Assembly: GCA_910578235.1 (NCBI GenBank)
Contig: CAJTPP010000014.1
Location: 38,514 to 51,428 of the forward strand
From: an uncultured Clostridia bacterium
Lineage (GTDB): Bacteria > Bacillota > Clostridia > UBA1381
Length of the DNA stretch: 12,915 nt
Reading direction: 5' to 3'
Shown here: positions 12,497 through 12,915 of the stretch, one piece after another
Position numbering within the stretch: position 1 is the stretch's first letter
How the letters are laid out: each line of letters begins with the position of its first letter
Made by a program: the position numbers and the translations under genes
Notes under the pieces: model-generated
What the model was told of the DNA's origin: nothing
Database searches by the model: none
What the model saw: the letters and a program-made list of their open reading frames with translations, nothing else

Positions 12497-12667
12497 ATGA
12501 AAGCAGTATTACTAAGTATAAAGCCTAAATTTTGCGAGTTAATCGCAAGCGGTAAAAAGACGGTGGAAATCCGCAAGAACCGCCCAGGAATAGATGTGCC
12601 GTCAAGTGTATATGATGATAGTTTTAATTATGCAGAGTTAGAAAAAATTATGCAGGAGAAAGGATAG
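12497..12667 (+). pseudogene. ASCH-domain protein, N-terminal stub
   Basis: The frame has 56 codons with GGAGG before the ATG. KAVLLSIKPKFCELIASGKK, then TVEIRKNRP, is the start of phage ASCH-domain proteins, which normally continue for 100 or more residues. Here the match ends near residue 34 and the frame continues as SSVYDDSFNYAELEKIMQEK, which does not resemble ASCH, then stops. It is most likely a deletion fusion. ASCH domains are RNA- or nucleotide-binding; the complete fold is absent. Confidence 0.6.
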
Positions 12668-12674
12668 AGAAACA

Positions 12675-12915
12675 ATGAAAATAACATATGAATTATTACA
12701 GGAAAAGGGAGCTTGTACTGATGGGCTTAATTGGTTTAAGGATAATTTCCCTGAGGGGTGTGATTTATGCGAAGAAACCATTGCAAAGATAGAAAACGCA
12801 CCGACTGATTTTATCTGGTGGTTTTATAATAACGTACAGCAAGATAGCAGGCTGTATAAGCTGTGCGGCGTGAGTTGGTCTAACGGCGTGAATAGGTCTT
12901 ACGGCGTGAATAGGT
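12675..12915 (+). CDS. Phage protein with hexapeptide repeat, 3' end missing
   Basis: The first 80 residues are present; the gene leaves the window on the right. Residues 1-55 (TYELLQEKGACTDGLNWFKD, then NAPTDFIWWF) look like a small phage/host domain with a GAC-x-x-GL-x-WF motif. From residue 65 an in-frame 6-residue repeat begins: GVSWSN, GVNRSY, GVNR. The DNA repeat is 18 bp (12867-12915) and nearly exact. The repeat likely continues past the edge. Function unknown. The ribosome site is GGAGAAAGG in the end of the ASCH stub. Confidence 0.7.
   Translation, partial: MKITYELLQEKGACTDGLNWFKDNFPEGCDLCEETIAKIENAPTDFIWWFYNNVQQDSRLYKLCGVSWSNGVNRSYGVNR
12867..12915 (+). repeat. 18-bp tandem repeat, start of array
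   Basis: Units begin at 12867, 12885 and 12903 (GGCGTG…), the third cut by the edge. The second and third units are identical as far as visible. The unit encodes G-V-(S/N)-(W/R)-S-(N/Y). Confidence 0.8.

Noticed and set aside
1..12915. CRISPR array, tRNA or rRNA genes, insertion sequences
   Set aside because: No regularly spaced repeats with spacers, no tRNA-like arms and no transposase were found; the only tandem repeat is the coding 18-bp array at the right edge.

Overview
The window is low-GC DNA from a spore-forming Clostridia-type Firmicute. The evidence is a cotJ spore-coat operon, strong AGGAGG ribosome-binding sites, tightly packed genes and Clostridia-style phage early genes. It covers one junction between a host chromosome and an integrated phage-like element.

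Host side (1-1645). On the minus strand lie a truncated nicotinamidase/isochorismatase-type cysteine hydrolase (1-310) and, just upstream, an XRE regulator fused to a complete desulfoferrodoxin/superoxide reductase module (328-912). On the plus strand lie cotJA (1078-1275), cotJB (1272-1538) and the first 35 codons of cotJC (1538-1645). CotJC then diverges from the conserved Mn-catalase sequence and stops, so this is the element's attachment junction. The rest of cotJC should lie beyond the other end of the element, outside the window.

Lysogeny side of the element (1668-6091, all minus strand). Next to the junction is a large serine recombinase (1668-3101). Upstream of it are an ImmA/IrrE-type metallopeptidase with a transmembrane helix and an Ada-like metal-binding C-terminus (3119-4024), a zinc-ribbon/DUF4145 protein (4156-4965), a lipoprotein (5068-5697) and an XRE repressor (5762-6091). 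The repressor's C-terminal tail occurs three times: in the repressor, as an orphan fragment at 4962-5069, and fused to the DUF4145 protein. This suggests that two cargo genes were inserted by duplication or recombination at the tail.

Control region (6092-6555). A near-consensus plus-strand promoter (TTGACT, 17 bp, TATAAT) carries a perfect 16-bp palindrome in its spacer, with two related weaker palindromes on either side. It is followed by about 350 bases of apparently non-coding, possibly structured leader.

Early/replication operon (6556-12915, all plus strand). It holds small phage proteins, a small HTH protein, several zinc-ribbon proteins, an SSB-like protein, a replisome organizer, a helicase loader and a phage radical SAM protein, followed by a run of damaged genes: a RusA stub, an N4/N6 DNA methyltransferase stub and an ASCH stub. 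The window ends in a gene with an in-frame hexapeptide repeat. A 51-bp double-hairpin element appears twice (7381-7431, 8416-8466), with a compensatory base-pair change between copies.

Together this looks like a prophage or phage-derived integrative element seated in a sporulation gene. The arrangement resembles the skin/sigK and other intervening elements that are excised during sporulation, and the partly decayed replication cargo would fit domestication. No complete novel defence system can be proven from this window. The most unusual items are the cotJC junction, the tail-repeat cargo locus, the membrane-anchored ImmA with an Ada-like domain, and the repeated RNA-like element.
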